64,000 bases of DNA from an uncultured Chitinophagaceae bacterium. Its GTDB lineage: Bacteria > Bacteroidota > Bacteroidia > Chitinophagales > Chitinophagaceae. Made by a program: the position numbers and the translations under genes. The DNA lies in assembly GCA_937862815.1 (NCBI GenBank), contig CALMED010000002.1, positions 744,001 to 808,000 of the forward strand, given 5' to 3'. Position 1 is the first letter of the stretch, and every line of letters begins with the position of its first letter. The notes under the pieces are model-generated. The model searched no databases, was not told the DNA's origin, and saw only the letters and a program-made list of their open reading frames with translations. Positions 63,309-64,000 of this stretch are shown here, piece after piece.

Positions 63309-63896
63309 ATGCACAAACATCTCATCCTTTTCATTTTTACAGCCACACTGGCTTCTTCCGCCCTGGCCCAGGGTTTCAAAATCGGTCCCAAGCTGGGTGC
63401 CAACATCGGCAAAATTGAGGGAGCCGGCTTCAGCGACATGTACACCCTCGGTTACCACGTGGGTGGCTTTACGGAAATTGATTTCAGCAAGAAGCTGGGC
63501 ATCCAGGCCGAAGTGCTGTGGAACCAGATCGGCGCCGATACGGTAAGCGGCTTTGATGCCATTTACCAGAATATCAACGGGGATGATTTTTCCAACCCCC
63601 GGCTGAACTACCTCAGCATCCCCGTATTGCTCAGCTACCGCCCCACCAAGATCCTGGCCCTGCAGGCGGGACCGCAGTTTGGCGTGCTGATCGACAAAAA
63701 CAGGAACCTGCTGCAAAACGGACAGGAGGCCTTCCGCAACGGCGACTTGTCGCTGCTGCTGGGCGCCCAGCTGAACCTGCTCAAGTTCCGGGTATACGGA
63801 AGGTATGCCATCGGGTTGAGCGACATCAGTGACGCAACGGTTCCGGGCGAATGGAAGTCCACCGGCTTTCAGCTGGGAGTGGGGATTGCCCTGTAA
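63309..63896 (+). CDS. Porin family outer membrane beta-barrel protein
   Basis: Small 195-residue outer membrane barrel of the common Bacteroidota PorT/OprF-N type. MHKHLILFIFTATLASSALA is the signal peptide, followed by QGFKIGPKLGANIGKIEGAG, YTLGYHVGGFTEIDFSKKLG, IQAEVLWNQIGAD, LNYLSIPVLLSYRPTKILAL and QAGPQFGVLIDKN, the alternating strands and turns typical of the family. The C-terminus (GFQLGVGIAL) is a closing strand. Specific function is unknown. It is probably transcribed alone from the promoter after repeat copy B and ends at a terminator. Confidence 0.85.
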   Translation: MHKHLILFIFTATLASSALAQGFKIGPKLGANIGKIEGAGFSDMYTLGYHVGGFTEIDFSKKLGIQAEVLWNQIGADTVSGFDAIYQNINGDDFSNPRLNYLSIPVLLSYRPTKILALQAGPQFGVLIDKNRNLLQNGQEAFRNGDLSLLLGAQLNLLKFRVYGRYAIGLSDISDATVPGEWKSTGFQLGVGIAL

Positions 63897-63918
63897 AAAA
63901 TTATGGCTGAAACCACCG

Positions 63919-63947
63919 GCCGTTTCCCTTGCGGAAGCGGCTTTTTT
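63919..63947 (+). terminator. Intrinsic terminator after the porin-family gene
   Basis: GCCGTTTCC (63919-63927) pairs with GGAAGCGGC (63933-63941), followed by T6. Confidence 0.75.
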
Positions 63948-64000
63948 ATGCGTTGCCCGTAAGCCATTCGTAGAACCACTTCCCGGGCAGGTAACTGCAA
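63946..64000 (-). CDS. Possible C-terminal end of a minus-strand gene (partial)
   Basis: From the right edge the minus strand reads an open frame ending SYLPGKWFYEWLTGNA and a TAA at 63946-63948, right beside the terminator. Eighteen codons are too few to identify a family; it may be chance. Confidence 0.3.
   Translation of the reverse strand, partial: CSYLPGKWFYEWLTGNA

Overview
The window looks like chromosomal DNA of a Bacteroidota, most likely family Chitinophagaceae (inference). Supporting signs are an ~1,100-residue SecA, a DUF4254/glycosyltransferase-9 pair, an N-terminal carboxypeptidase-regulatory-like outer membrane barrel protein, many genes preceded by the Bacteroidota promoter element TAnnTTTG, and scattered four-helix-bundle (IVP-type) genes. 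It is dense, ordinary housekeeping sequence with no phage, plasmid, CRISPR or rRNA genes, but with two tRNAs and several unusual small interspersed elements.

Layout. 1-10 kb, minus strand: Mla lipid transporter genes (the ATPase runs off the left edge), MaeB malic enzyme, an M20 amidohydrolase, a SPOR-like secreted protein, and a deoxyribose operon of deoC, a full aldehyde dehydrogenase and a catalytically dead half-size aldehyde dehydrogenase. A four-helix-bundle gene sits between the two dehydrogenase genes. 10-13.3 kb: secA. 13.7-25 kb, plus strand: a large outer membrane beta-barrel protein, then rpoB and rpoC. 25-30.7 kb, plus: OmpH-like protein, amino acid permease, DUF4254, GT9 heptosyltransferase, isoaspartyl peptidase, ispD. 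30.7-36.9 kb, minus: a tight four-gene operon (Gfo/Idh oxidoreductase, polyprenyl sugar transferase, M1 peptidase with a probable barrel, FemAB/GNAT-like protein). 37-41 kb, plus: tRNA-Asp, gluQ, DUF3467, Ldh-type dehydrogenase, lysC. 41-46.5 kb: a photolyase/cryptochrome neighbourhood on both strands. 46.5-56.2 kb, plus: secreted protein, proline dehydrogenase, tRNA-Val, thyA, four-helix-bundle gene, folA, methyltransferase, pntAA-pntAB-pntB, RsmF-like methylase. 56.2-64 kb: RNase H, LysM protein, fmt, ParA, UPF0173 hydrolase, metallophosphoesterase and two outer membrane proteins.

The most notable signals are small elements placed exactly between genes of operons. Two carry four-helix-bundle genes and have inverted flanks (ALDH operon; thyA-folA). 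They resemble the intervening sequences known from 23S rRNA genes but lie between protein genes. A separate gene-less family has ends reading TTAACGTGTTGTGCTATTGAA or close variants. It occurs at about 42.1 and 63.1 kb, and its ends also bound a different interior nested in the thyA-folA element. thyA itself carries an in-frame palindromic insertion. Other points of interest are a photolyase that appears circularly permuted, a (6-4)-type photolyase without enough cysteines for its iron-sulfur cluster, a split ALDH16-like pair, and gluQ sitting directly behind the tRNA-Asp gene whose product it should modify.
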